From contig JAIVHO010000001.1 in NCBI GenBank assembly GCA_020201035.1, positions 43,725-107,724 of the forward strand: 64,000 nucleotides of DNA. The letters are read 5' to 3'. Made by a program: the position numbers and the translations under genes. Under the pieces are notes generated by a model. The model was not told where the DNA came from. It saw only the letters and a program-made list of their open reading frames with translations, and ran no database searches. Positions 37,959-47,100 of this stretch are shown here, piece after piece. The DNA is from Bacteroidales bacterium. Lineage in GTDB: Bacteria > Bacteroidota > Bacteroidia > Bacteroidales > VadinHA17. Positions within the stretch are counted from its first letter, which is position 1. Every line of letters begins with the position of its first letter.

Positions 37959-38984
37959 ATGTTAACTGTTGATCTTAGGAGTGACACCGTTACCAGGCCA
38001 GGAAGGGAGATGCTGGAATTTATGTTCAGTGCCAAGGTGGGTGATATGGTTCTGGGTGAGGATCCCATGGTGAATGAGCTGGAAGAGTATGCGGCCAGGC
38101 TGTTTGGTAAGGAGGGAGCCATATTTTGTCCGTCCGGAACAATGACCAATCAGATTGCCATTAATATTCATACCAGGCCCGGGGATGATATTATTTGCAG
38201 CAAACTGGCCCATATATATCTGTATGAAGGCGGTGGTATAGGATTTAACTCGGGAGCAAATGTGACTCTGATTGATACCCCTGACGGAATCTTTTCAGCT
38301 GACGAGGTCAGAAGGGCTGTACAGCCTGATGATCCGCATAAACCCCGAACCTCGCTTGTCTCACTTGAAAACAGTGTAAACAGGGGAGGGGGAGCTGTAT
38401 GGCCACTTGAAGCAATGGAGGAGATCTCACGTTTTACCCGATCACTTCCTCTGGCACTGCATCTTGACGGAGCTCGTCTTTTCAATGCCATAGTTGCAAC
38501 GGGAATTACCCCGCTTCAGTTCGGTTCCATGTTTGATACTATCTCTGTATGCCTCTCTAAGGGCCTGGGCGCACCTGTTGGCTCTCTCCTGATCGGAAAC
38601 CGTGAACACATGGAAAGAGGTGTAAGAGTGCGGAAGGTGCTTGGAGGGACGATGCGACAGGCTGGATATATTGCTGCAGGAGGTCTCTTTGCACTTGAAA
38701 ATAATATTGATAGGCTCAGGGATGATCATCTCCATGCAGCCGCTATTGCAGATGCCCTGAGTGGGGTGTCATGGGTGCAGGATGTTATGAAGGTAAGCAC
38801 TAATATTATAATATTCAATACGCCGGATGATATTCCTGCGACCAGTATTACTGCCCGACTGAGAGATAAGGGAATACTGGCAAATGCTCCAACAGTAAAA
38901 AGCATCAGGATGGTGACACATATTGATATCACCCCAGAAATGGTCTCATATACCATTGATACAATAAGGGGCCTTTCACTGTAA
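37959..38984 (+). CDS. ltaE: Low-specificity L-threonine aldolase
   Basis: A 341-residue PLP enzyme that splits threonine or allo-threonine into glycine and acetaldehyde. The N-terminus DLRSDTVTRPG is diagnostic, HLDGARLFNA binds PLP, and the Schiff-base lysine is in SVCLSKGLGAPVGS (about residue 195). Length is standard. Its last codons and stop are the first unit of a 23-bp tandem repeat that continues downstream. Confidence 0.9.
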   Translation: MLTVDLRSDTVTRPGREMLEFMFSAKVGDMVLGEDPMVNELEEYAARLFGKEGAIFCPSGTMTNQIAINIHTRPGDDIICSKLAHIYLYEGGGIGFNSGANVTLIDTPDGIFSADEVRRAVQPDDPHKPRTSLVSLENSVNRGGGAVWPLEAMEEISRFTRSLPLALHLDGARLFNAIVATGITPLQFGSMFDTISVCLSKGLGAPVGSLLIGNREHMERGVRVRKVLGGTMRQAGYIAAGGLFALENNIDRLRDDHLHAAAIADALSGVSWVQDVMKVSTNIIIFNTPDDIPATSITARLRDKGILANAPTVKSIRMVTHIDITPEMVSYTIDTIRGLSL

Positions 38985-39059
38985 CATGCAGGGGCCTTTC
39001 ACTGTAACATGCAGGGGCCTTTCACTGTAACATGCAGGGGCCTTTCACTGTAACATGCA
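38968..39059 (+). repeat. 23-bp perfect tandem repeat, four copies, starting inside ltaE
   Basis: GGGGCCTTTCACTGTAACATGCA occurs at 38968, 38991, 39014 and 39037 with no mismatch. The first copy contains the last five codons and TAA stop of ltaE; the other three extend the duplication downstream. Perfect identity suggests recent expansion. Confidence 0.95.
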
Positions 39060-39370
39060 GAACTACTACAGAGCCTTGCCGGATTTTATATTCGCCCGGA
39101 ACGACCAGCATACTGCTTTTCAGTCCGGGTGTGGTGTCTGTTGATGATGCTAATATCAGAAATGCAGCATACTCTGCGTTTCTGTTCCCCCGAAATGTAA
39201 TATCGGTATGTCTGCTTGTGATGAGTGCGCTTTCACTCTGACTTTTTAATCCACCTTCGCGTTCCGCTTCGGCGGACGAGAGGGTGTGGTTAAATTCCCT
39301 GGGGCTTGCCCTGGGGTATAATACCATTTATTATTATGCGGTGAAAGCTTCTTTGCTGTTTGTTGAAGAA
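39060..39370. other. Noncoding stretch after the 23-bp array
   Basis: Short frames exist on both strands, but none has a start context, domain or normal composition. A hairpin-prone segment (CGTTCCGCTTCGGCGGACG, about 39260-39280) is the only visible structure. Confidence 0.5.
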
Positions 39371-39964
39371 CTATGGTGCCTGCTGCCTTGCTATAGCATT
39401 ATAGGATGCAATACCTCCTGACACTATAAACTTCATCGCATCAGAAGCGCTGATCTCCAATGGTCTTACGTTTTCAGAAGGAATAATAAAGTGTTCGCCG
39501 GAAAAATTATAGGAATGAGGCATATAGACGGTAACCATACCAGGCATACCAATTGAACTCATATCCGTCTGGGTAACAAATCCCATTTTCCAGATATTAT
39601 TCTCCCTGTTCATCAGAGCAACCACGGGGAAATCAAATTTTTTATCCTTGCCAACCAGTGCCTTGAAGATGTCATTGATGGCGGAGTAGACAATATTGAA
39701 CACAGGAGTCCTTCTTATAACCCTCTCAAACAGTTTCTTGACAGGTCTGCCGATAAGAGTCTGTCCGACCCATCCGAGCAAAATAAGAAAAAGTATAACC
39801 ATTATAAATCCAAGACCCGGAATAGTAAATCCTATCCATCTGGTAATCTGCTCCCTCATTATACTGTCAAGGAGATTAAATATCAGATAGACAATATAGC
39901 CGGTAACCACAACCGGGGCCACTATCAGTAACCCCTGACCCAGATAGGATAATAGACGTTTCAT
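39371..39964 (-). CDS. DUF502 family integral membrane protein
   Basis: 197 residues with two N-terminal transmembrane helices (about 8-30 and 50-70) and a cytoplasmic or periplasmic beta-rich domain. Family features are the PGLGF turn between helices, the RRTPVFNIVYSAINDIFKAL segment and TVYMPHSYNFSGEHFIIP. The function is unknown. It is monocistronic, with a TAATTTTG -7 element upstream. Confidence 0.85.
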   Translation of the reverse strand: MKRLLSYLGQGLLIVAPVVVTGYIVYLIFNLLDSIMREQITRWIGFTIPGLGFIMVILFLILLGWVGQTLIGRPVKKLFERVIRRTPVFNIVYSAINDIFKALVGKDKKFDFPVVALMNRENNIWKMGFVTQTDMSSIGMPGMVTVYMPHSYNFSGEHFIIPSENVRPLEISASDAMKFIVSGGIASYNAIARQQAP

Positions 39965-40002
39965 TTGATTCAGATTTAATTTTTTACAGTTTCATATAAT
40001 CT

Positions 40003-40010
40003 CAAAATTA
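40003..40010 (-). promoter_or_regulatory. -7 element TAATTTTG for the DUF502 gene
   Basis: The plus strand CAAAATTA reads TAATTTTG on the minus strand, 38 bp upstream of the DUF502 start codon. Confidence 0.45.
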
Positions 40011-40256
40011 GAAAACAAAAATGGTTTTTTTGCTGCCGCATTTATTCCCTCTGAATTTCAAAATTATTTCCGTTTCCTGAAACCTGAAAAAGAAGTCTGC
40101 TGCATTGTAGAGCCAGTTTCTTCCCTGTTCCCAAAACTGCTACAAAGGTACATTAAAGTAAGTACTTTTTTCTTCTGATTTAAGAAACACAATTTTGTAA
40201 CAATTGTTACCGGCACCTTAACCGGGTAAATGCTATTTTTGTTGAAATTTCTGTTT

Positions 40257-41234
40257 ATGGTCCCTAAGATTTACATACTTCCCCTTATAGTCTCTTTTGC
40301 AGTTGCTCTGCTTCTTGTAATTGTGCAGGTGATGGTTGACACACCTATGCTGCTGGCAGAGAGATTTGTACAGGGGGGAGGATGGTTTGAGATTTTACTG
40401 GTGGCTGCATATGCGGCCTTTGTGACGCTGAAGATGCAGGACCGGTCCAAACAGCCGGTATGGAGGGTTCGTATATGGACCATATTTTCAGTTGTCTTTT
40501 TTGGTCAGCTACTGCTGGGCCTATCAGGATATACCATCTTCCTGATGACAGGAGAGCTTCATCTTCCCCTGCCCTTTATGATTGTGGCCGGACCGGTGTA
40601 CAGGGCAGAACTCTCCTTTATGACCATCCTGTTTGTGACTACAATAATTATTTCAGGTCCGGCCTGGTGTAGTCAGCTATGCTACTTCGGAGCAATTGAT
40701 GCCCTGGCATCACGTAAAATATCCTCCGGAAAAAAGAGAAGAAAAAAGTTATTACCCTATAAGATGACCGGACTGGCAACTGTAGTACTTATTGCACTTA
40801 TCATGCGGTTTGCAGGAGCAGGCCCTCTTCTGACCACCTCTGTTGCCATAGGATTTGGAATAGCAGGGTTATTAGTGATTTTCCTTTTATCGCGCCGACA
40901 GGGAAAGATGATGCATTGTATTGCATATTGTCCGGTTGGGACAATTGTGAACTACACCAGGTTCATCAACCCGTTCAGATTCAGGATAGACAACAGTTGT
41001 ACCAGCTGTATGAGATGTATCCCTGTTTGCCGCTACAATGCCCTTGATGCTGATAGAATCAGGCTGAAAAGCCCCGGCATCTCCTGCACACTCTGTGGTG
41101 ATTGTATGTCGGCATGCAACCCCGGTTCATTCCATTACAGCTTTCCGGGTCTTGACAGGGCAGCAGCCGGCAATCTCTATCTGGGTATTACCATAACACT
41201 CCATGCCGTTTTTCTTGCGCTCGCAAGGATTTAG
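40257..41234 (+). CDS. Membrane polyferredoxin (NapH/CcoG-like 4Fe-4S protein)
   Basis: About 325 residues from ATG 40257. An upstream ATG at 40230 is disfavoured because TATTTTTG (40234-40241), a possible -7 element, would lie inside the coding region. Five to six transmembrane helices (about residues 5-215) include a CxxxC-type pair (WCSQLCYFGAID) and HCIAYCPVGT. Two [4Fe-4S] ferredoxin motifs follow (CTSCMRCIPVCRYNAL, CTLCGDCMSACN), and a last helix closes the protein. Such proteins carry electrons between quinones or flavins and periplasmic or cytoplasmic partners. The specific partner is not visible here. Confidence 0.75.
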   Translation: MVPKIYILPLIVSFAVALLLVIVQVMVDTPMLLAERFVQGGGWFEILLVAAYAAFVTLKMQDRSKQPVWRVRIWTIFSVVFFGQLLLGLSGYTIFLMTGELHLPLPFMIVAGPVYRAELSFMTILFVTTIIISGPAWCSQLCYFGAIDALASRKISSGKKRRKKLLPYKMTGLATVVLIALIMRFAGAGPLLTTSVAIGFGIAGLLVIFLLSRRQGKMMHCIAYCPVGTIVNYTRFINPFRFRIDNSCTSCMRCIPVCRYNALDADRIRLKSPGISCTLCGDCMSACNPGSFHYSFPGLDRAAAGNLYLGITITLHAVFLALARI

Positions 41235-41238
41235 GAAT

Positions 41239-41272
41239 TTTGTCTCACGGCTTCCTCTTTTTTCTATTTTTG
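41239..41272 (+). promoter_or_regulatory. Promoter for the MATE gene
   Basis: TTTG at 41239-41242 (-33) and TATTTTTG at 41265-41272 (-7), spaced 22 bp, lie 44 bp before the GTG start at 41317. Confidence 0.5.
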
Positions 41273-41316
41273 CATTTAATTAAATTAACTTATACGGATT
41301 CCTTAACAGGGGAGAC

Positions 41317-42756
41317 GTGGCAACATTAATATTCTCCATTCAGATGCAGCCTGAAAGCAGACAAGGGAAGATAAAGGGATTATTCAGTGACATCAGGGAG
41401 GCCATTGCCGGCACCGATCAGGATTTTACGAGCGGCAGATTGAGCAGGGCCATATTTCTTCTGTCTGTCCCTATGGTGCTGGAGATGGTAATGGAATCTG
41501 TTTTTGCGATAGTGGATATCTGGTTTGTATCGAGGCTTGGTCCTGATGCAGTTGCAGCTGTAGGAATAACGGAATCAATGATGACGGTTGTGTATGCAAT
41601 AGCCATGGGCATTGGTCTGGCAACAACATCGGTGGTTTCACGAAGGATAGGTGAAAAGGATCCTGACAGGGCAGCACGGGCTGCCTTTCAGTCAATAATT
41701 ACAGGAACAGTTATTTCTATCCTGATTGCTGTTCCGGGTTCTATCTTTGCAGTCGACATGCTAAGACTGATGGGCGCAGGAAATGAAATTACCGGTTCCC
41801 TCTCAGCTTACACAAAAATTATGATGGCGGGTAACATAGTTATCATGCTGCTCTTTATTATCAATGCCGTTTTCAGAAGTTCAGGGGATGCTGCAATATC
41901 CATGAGGGTTCTGTGGATTGCCAATCTGATTAACCTTATTCTTGACCCTATACTGATATTTGGCTGGGGCCCTGTTCCGGCAATGGGAATAAAAGGGGCG
42001 GCAATTGCCACCACTACAGGAAGGGGAATAGCAGTAATATACCAGCTCTATATACTATTCAGGGGCAGTAAGAGAGTGCGTATTGCAGCAGCCCATATAC
42101 GTATTAACTTCAGGCTGATAATGCATATACTCAGGATATCTGTCGGGGGAATTGGACAGAATCTGATTGCCACATCCAGCTGGATAATCCTGGTAAGGAT
42201 AATTTCACAATACGGGAGTGTTGCCATTGCGGGGTATACAATTGCAATGAGAATAATACTCTTTGCCCTGCTTCCGTCATGGGGCATCAGCAATGCTGCT
42301 GCAACACTGGTAGGCCAGAATCTGGGAGCAGGCAAGCCGGAGAGGGCAGAACGGGCGGTACATATCACGGGAGTTGTCAATATGATTCTTCTGGGTGTAA
42401 TAGGAGCCATCATTGTAATATTCCCAACCACGTTCATGAAACTGTTTATGGATAATGCAGATGTGGTGCAATCAGGCAGCACAGGTTTAAGGGTTGTAAG
42501 CCTTGGGTTTATTGCCTATGGTTTCGGGATGGTTATTGTAAATTCCTTTAACGGTGCAGGAGATACCGTAACCCCCACCTGGATAAACCTCTTCGCATTC
42601 TGGATGATAGAGATACCACTGGCAGCCTTCCTGTCTTCAAGAGTATTCTTCAGTGAACAGGGAGTATACACTGCTATAGTCATTGCTGAATCTATAATGA
42701 CCATTACAGCGTGGCTCTTCTTCAGAAGGGGTAAATGGAAATTACAAAAGGTATAA
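41317..42756 (+). CDS. MATE-family multidrug/Na+ antiporter
   Basis: A 479-residue protein with twelve predicted helices in two homologous bundles (LSVPMVLEMVMESVFAIVDIWFV and LRISVGGIGQNLIATSSWIIL start the halves). It exports cationic compounds using Na+ or H+. The start is GTG 41317, supported by AGGGGAG at 41308-41314; ATG 41344 is an alternative. The N-terminus carries about 40 polar residues before the first helix, longer than usual. It is followed by the mscS-like gene on the same strand. Confidence 0.9.
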   Translation: MATLIFSIQMQPESRQGKIKGLFSDIREAIAGTDQDFTSGRLSRAIFLLSVPMVLEMVMESVFAIVDIWFVSRLGPDAVAAVGITESMMTVVYAIAMGIGLATTSVVSRRIGEKDPDRAARAAFQSIITGTVISILIAVPGSIFAVDMLRLMGAGNEITGSLSAYTKIMMAGNIVIMLLFIINAVFRSSGDAAISMRVLWIANLINLILDPILIFGWGPVPAMGIKGAAIATTTGRGIAVIYQLYILFRGSKRVRIAAAHIRINFRLIMHILRISVGGIGQNLIATSSWIILVRIISQYGSVAIAGYTIAMRIILFALLPSWGISNAAATLVGQNLGAGKPERAERAVHITGVVNMILLGVIGAIIVIFPTTFMKLFMDNADVVQSGSTGLRVVSLGFIAYGFGMVIVNSFNGAGDTVTPTWINLFAFWMIEIPLAAFLSSRVFFSEQGVYTAIVIAESIMTITAWLFFRRGKWKLQKV

Positions 42757-42820
42757 CCATATTAATCAATTTTTAATATCTTGTTGTTTGTTCCGTCAAT
42801 CCATTATTAATACTGGTTTC

Positions 42821-45265
42821 ATGCTGCTGACATATAAAAGAATAGTTGGTTTTACACTGTTAATATTCACGATACTTCTGACTCCGAAAGCCCAGACTCT
42901 TCTGGATAGCCTGACTGAAATGCCCCATGCTGAACAGCAGTTTATCCCGGTTACTAATATCACAGGAGACCTCACGGAGATGAATGAGCAGATACGGCAA
43001 TACCGTGAAAACCTGCTCACCTCATCTGAAAAAGCAGTACTAAGCGGGCAGACTGACACTCTGCTGCTCAGAATCAGGATAATGCGCGAAGATCCCAGGA
43101 TAGACCAGATTGACAACCTGAGCTTCCGGAATCTCGCTAAGATGGAAAATGAGTGGAGCCACATCAGGGTGAGAATTCTGGAGAGAGAGGATATCCTTCA
43201 GGATCTTTTCAACAGAAAACAGGAGATACTGATTGAACTTAACAGTAAAGGGATTTTGTGGGGAGCAACCCTTGACACTCTTAATGCCCGCAATTCATCA
43301 GCTACTCTTATTAACAGGGTTAACGTCATGACAGACACCCTGAATAGTTTTGAGAAGAGGTTTAACAGCGACTCCGATTTTCTGCAGGATATGCTCGTAG
43401 AAATCTCTGCTGCCATAATTTTATGTAATAATACGCTGGCAGAGATTCGTAAGGCGGGCACTATTACAGGAACGAGACTTTTCAGGATAACCCATCCTCC
43501 GGTATGGACGGCCATTAAGTCGGTCCGTACCGGTGAGCGGGTTCTTTCAACACGGAAGGCAATTGCAACTGATATTTACAATGAATTCAGGGATTTTGGC
43601 CGGGAAGAATCAGTTCGTATAGTCCTACACCTTCTTTTGTTCCTTGTGCTGCTCAGACTTATAACAAAATCCTTCAGAAATATTGAGGCCGATATAGAGA
43701 ATCTTCCGGGCAATGGTCTGGAAACGGTTAAAACAATAATACACAGGCCGTGGTCAGCAACAATACTTGTAACCTTTCTGCTCTCTTATCCTATTTATGG
43801 AATGTTGCCCGGAACTGTCGGGTTCCTGAATCTGCTTATCATCTTTTATCCTGTCGTAAGAATCCTTTATGATATAATGCCCGAAAAGACCAGGCACTAT
43901 ATTATCCTACCATCAGTTGCTGTGCTGCTGGCATTTCTTCATTCTTACACTTTTGGCGCTTCACTGGTGAGCAGGTTCTTTCTGACCGGCCTCGACCTGT
44001 TTGCTGTTATCTCTGTATTGTCCGCTATAAGAAAGAGAACATTCAGGAATAATGTCCCGGGTAAAAAGGCAGGTATGCTCCTCTACTATCTTGCAATTGC
44101 CGGAACCCTGATGATGGGTATATCCCTGATTGCTTCGGTAATCGGGGCGATCCGACTGGCAGAGTTTATTACCTATGCCACACTGAACAGTCTCGCCCTG
44201 GTATTTGTGATATATGCCATTACCAAAACGCTTAACAGTCTATTATATATAGTTATATACGGAGTCTTTTCTGATTCATTAAAGGCTCTGGCGGTACACA
44301 GGGATCTGTTTTATAAACGCATCTCAGCAGCATTAACCATATTATCATGGACTATCTGGGCATCATTTGCACTGAATCAGTTTGCTGTACGGAGTGAGGT
44401 TGTGGCAGCAATAAGAGCAGTAGCTGGAGCAGGTCTTAATGTTGGGACTGTTAATGTTACCATCGCTGTTCTGATATTGTTTATTCTGATACTCTGGTTT
44501 ACCGTTTGGGTTTCCAGGGTGATAAAGCTGGTGATAGAGGGTGAGATTGCTCCCAGAGTAAAAATGAAACGGGGAGTGCCCGGTGCAATAACTCTTCTTC
44601 TCAGGATTGCCATTATCACCATCGGCTTTCTGATAGCTTTTGCTGCAACAGGTGTTGAGCTTGACAAGATGGCCATACTGCTGGGAGCACTAGGGGTGGG
44701 CATCGGATTCGGACTGCAGAACATATTTAATAACCTGGTCTCAGGCATTATCCTGGCTTTTGAAAGACCCATACAGGAGGGAGACGTTATTGAGGTTGAA
44801 GAACTATGGGGAACAGTAAAGGAGATAGGAATAAGATCAAGCATCATATTAACCTATGACGGAGCTGAAGTTATTGTACCCAACGGAAATCTTATCTCAA
44901 ATGAACTTATTAATTGGACACTTACTGATAAGCAGCGACGGGCAGAAGTAACTGTGGGAGTGGCTTACGGTACCGATCCGGAAAGGGTGCTGGAGATTCT
45001 TGACAGGATAGCTGCCGACGAGGATGAGGTTATGAATGAACCGGCACCGCTGGCTCTTTTCACAGGATTTGGCACAAGCTCTCTCGACTTCAAACTACTG
45101 GTATGGATCACAACGGTTGAAAGGAGATTTATTATACAGAGCAGGCTGAATGTATCTATTAACAGGGCTCTGGCTGAGGCGGGGATAGAAATACCTTTCC
45201 CTCAGCATGACCTGCATATAAGGTCGGTTGATAAACCGATAACTGAAGAAAAACCTGAAAAGTAA
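42821..45265 (+). CDS. Large MscS-family mechanosensitive channel
   Basis: About 814 residues from ATG 42821, which opens a signal peptide (MLLTYKRIVGFTLLIF...PKAQ); the upstream TTG codon is not convincing. A periplasmic helical, coiled-coil region (about 25-270) precedes about ten transmembrane helices. The pore helix and MscS signature lie at about 615-670 (GALGVGIGFGLQNIFNNLVSG, FERPIQEGDVIE), then the beta domain and cytoplasmic vestibule. The long N-terminus makes it MscK/YbiO-like rather than a minimal MscS. It releases solutes on osmotic downshock. It lies next to, but convergent with, the beta-lysine cluster. Confidence 0.9.
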   Translation: MLLTYKRIVGFTLLIFTILLTPKAQTLLDSLTEMPHAEQQFIPVTNITGDLTEMNEQIRQYRENLLTSSEKAVLSGQTDTLLLRIRIMREDPRIDQIDNLSFRNLAKMENEWSHIRVRILEREDILQDLFNRKQEILIELNSKGILWGATLDTLNARNSSATLINRVNVMTDTLNSFEKRFNSDSDFLQDMLVEISAAIILCNNTLAEIRKAGTITGTRLFRITHPPVWTAIKSVRTGERVLSTRKAIATDIYNEFRDFGREESVRIVLHLLLFLVLLRLITKSFRNIEADIENLPGNGLETVKTIIHRPWSATILVTFLLSYPIYGMLPGTVGFLNLLIIFYPVVRILYDIMPEKTRHYIILPSVAVLLAFLHSYTFGASLVSRFFLTGLDLFAVISVLSAIRKRTFRNNVPGKKAGMLLYYLAIAGTLMMGISLIASVIGAIRLAEFITYATLNSLALVFVIYAITKTLNSLLYIVIYGVFSDSLKALAVHRDLFYKRISAALTILSWTIWASFALNQFAVRSEVVAAIRAVAGAGLNVGTVNVTIAVLILFILILWFTVWVSRVIKLVIEGEIAPRVKMKRGVPGAITLLLRIAIITIGFLIAFAATGVELDKMAILLGALGVGIGFGLQNIFNNLVSGIILAFERPIQEGDVIEVEELWGTVKEIGIRSSIILTYDGAEVIVPNGNLISNELINWTLTDKQRRAEVTVGVAYGTDPERVLEILDRIAADEDEVMNEPAPLALFTGFGTSSLDFKLLVWITTVERRFIIQSRLNVSINRALAEAGIEIPFPQHDLHIRSVDKPITEEKPEK

Positions 45266-45440
45266 CTCTTACAGCAGGTATTATTAAAGGATAGTCCATT
45301 GCGGTCAGTTATACTAAATAGCAAATAAGTATACACCTTTGCAATTTGAGTATACACCGTACAGTCCGATATTGCAGTCAAATATAGTTGAAGCTGACTA
45401 TTCCGTAAGCTACGTGTTATAAGTGTCCCGGCACAACGTT

Positions 45441-45923
45441 TCAGAGTCTTTTCCGCAGTATCACTTTATCGTCTCCGGCATCATAGAAGTCTTCCAGGAC
45501 AGCTTCAACGGTATAGCCGTTTCTAAGGTAAAATTTCCTTGTAGGCTCATAGAGATCCTTCGAGGAGGTCTCCAGAAAAACACTTTGACCGCCCAGTGAG
45601 GTTATAGCCTCCTCTGCCTTACTCAGCAGTGAGGTACCAATACCCTTTCCCTGTATTCCTGACCGGGTGGCAATCCAGTAGATATCATAACTAACCAGGG
45701 AGCATGGAACGGGTCCGAAGCAGCAGTAGGCGGCAACCTCTCCTGCCAGTTCGGCAAAGATAAAATGGTATCCGCTGGCAGCCCCTGTTGTCATATGCTC
45801 TTCAACGAGCTCAACCGCGATATCAATCTCGTCAATCCTGAAGAAGTTAGTGGAAGTAACAATTTCCCTTACGGTGCTGATATCCTCCTGCGTAACCACA
45901 TCCCTAAAAATTAGTCTATCCAT
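45441..45923 (-). CDS. GNAT-family N-acetyltransferase, last gene of the KamA cluster
   Basis: 160 residues forming a single GNAT domain: acetyl-CoA motif A GIQGKGIGTSLLSKAEEA (about residues 88-105) and the FYLRNGY beta-strand near 130-136. The acceptor is unknown. It lies on the same strand and downstream of the ATP-grasp genes, separated by 200 bp that hold a 26-bp repeat array. Whether it belongs to the same transcript is uncertain. An amine of beta-lysine or of its conjugate is an inferred acceptor. Confidence 0.85.
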   Translation of the reverse strand: MDRLIFRDVVTQEDISTVREIVTSTNFFRIDEIDIAVELVEEHMTTGAASGYHFIFAELAGEVAAYCCFGPVPCSLVSYDIYWIATRSGIQGKGIGTSLLSKAEEAITSLGGQSVFLETSSKDLYEPTRKFYLRNGYTVEAVLEDFYDAGDDKVILRKRL

Positions 45924-45934
45924 TGATTGTTTCT

Positions 45935-46110
45935 TTTGATGATAACCTGAGTGCTAATTTTTTGATAATTTGGGTGTTATTTTTTTGATGATAACCTGAG
46001 TGCTAATTTATGATGATAACCTGAGTGCTAATTTTTTGATGATGAGCTGAGTGTTCCTTTTTTGATGATGATCTGAGTGTTCCTTTTTTGATGATAATAA
46101 ACTGATTTAT
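45935..46110. repeat. About 26-bp degenerate tandem repeat, six to seven copies
   Basis: Units related to TTGATGATAACCTGAGTGC plus an AT-rich tail start near 45936, 45962, 45987, 46011, 46037, 46062 and 46088. Some contain GAGCTGAGTGTTCC variants and unit length varies from 24 to 27 bp. The array separates the second ATP-grasp gene from the downstream GNAT gene. Confidence 0.85.
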
Positions 46111-46123
46111 TTCCTGCCGGTGA

Positions 46124-47089
46124 TTACACTGAAGTATCTGCCAGAATCCTTTCAATTACCTCACCAAAACTCATTCCGGCCTGCAGGGTTGCGGCATAAA
46201 ACCCTGCATCGGGAGATATGCACGGATTTGCATTTACCTCAAGAACAAATGGTTTACCGCTTTCGTTTACCCTGAAATCGACACGTGCATATCCATTCAG
46301 GCCAAATACCCTCCAGCAGCTGAGTGATATCTCCTTTAGCTCCTCAAGCAATAATGCATCAGCGCGGTCAAATTCAAAACTCCTGATCGTATTATTATAC
46401 TCGAAAGAGGATTCATCCCATTTAGCGTTGTAGCCTATTATTTCAGGCTTTCCTTCCGGAAAATCACGGAAGATTATTTCAGCAGGGGGGAGTACAACTG
46501 GACCGTTTTTACCTGCTATTACCGAAAGATTAAACTCGCGCCCGGCAATATACTCTTCGGCAAAAACCTGTCTGTAGCTTTTAATAGATACCAGGGAGAG
46601 TTTTGCCGGTATATCCCCCTCAACAATACTATCATCATTTATCCCCACAGAGGCATCCTCCAGTATAGGTTTGATAATATATCTGCCTGAAGCCTTCCGG
46701 GTTTGATCTCCGGTGATTATAAAACGGGGAGTGGGAATCGCGGCCATCTCCATTATTCTCTTGGCAACAACCTTATTTGAAGTATTCATCATGGCCTCAG
46801 GACCTGAGCCTGTAAACGGAACAGGTACACTTTTCAAAAGTGCAGGTGCGATATGAATCAACTCTGCCTTTCCTCCAATGCTCTCCACAAGGTTAAATAC
46901 TATATCAGCCTCAGATCTCTCAATTACCCTTAGTGTTTTACCGAGATCTGTGCCCATAAATGCCCTGGATGTATTATACCCTGAATTTATAAGCTCTTCC
47001 TCAACAACCCTTGCCTGCCGGAGAACATCCAGTTCATCCGGCGCTGCTGAATCAGACAGCTCACCTATCAGTATCAATACCTTTTTCAC
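46124..47089 (-). CDS. D-Ala-D-Ala-ligase-like ATP-grasp enzyme, copy A
   Basis: A 321-residue ATP-grasp ligase starting at GTG 47089 (MKKVLILIGEL). The fold order is a Rossmann-like N-domain (IVFNLVESIGG), an ATP-binding lysine region (YIIKPILEDASVGI, about 137-150), EEYIAGREFNLSV, and metal-binding ARVDFRV plus VLEVNANP (about 270-293). Such enzymes join a carboxylate to an amine through an acyl-phosphate. It is 11 bp downstream of a second, clearly different ATP-grasp enzyme. The residues that recognise D-Ala in Ddl are not evidently kept, so peptidoglycan D-Ala-D-Ala synthesis is unlikely. A peptide bond involving beta-lysine is inferred from context. Confidence 0.8.
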   Translation of the reverse strand: MKKVLILIGELSDSAAPDELDVLRQARVVEEELINSGYNTSRAFMGTDLGKTLRVIERSEADIVFNLVESIGGKAELIHIAPALLKSVPVPFTGSGPEAMMNTSNKVVAKRIMEMAAIPTPRFIITGDQTRKASGRYIIKPILEDASVGINDDSIVEGDIPAKLSLVSIKSYRQVFAEEYIAGREFNLSVIAGKNGPVVLPPAEIIFRDFPEGKPEIIGYNAKWDESSFEYNNTIRSFEFDRADALLLEELKEISLSCWRVFGLNGYARVDFRVNESGKPFVLEVNANPCISPDAGFYAATLQAGMSFGEVIERILADTSV

Positions 47090-47100
47090 CTGTTATTGTA

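Noticed and set aside
39022..39327. 101-aa minus-strand frame opposite the ltaE repeat
   Set aside because: No domain, signal peptide or start context; part of it is the 23-bp repeat read backwards.
45328..45358. AGTATACACC direct repeat pair as an operator
   Set aside because: Two 10-mers 21 bp apart lie between convergent gene ends, where an operator is not expected; left as chance or a minor repeat.
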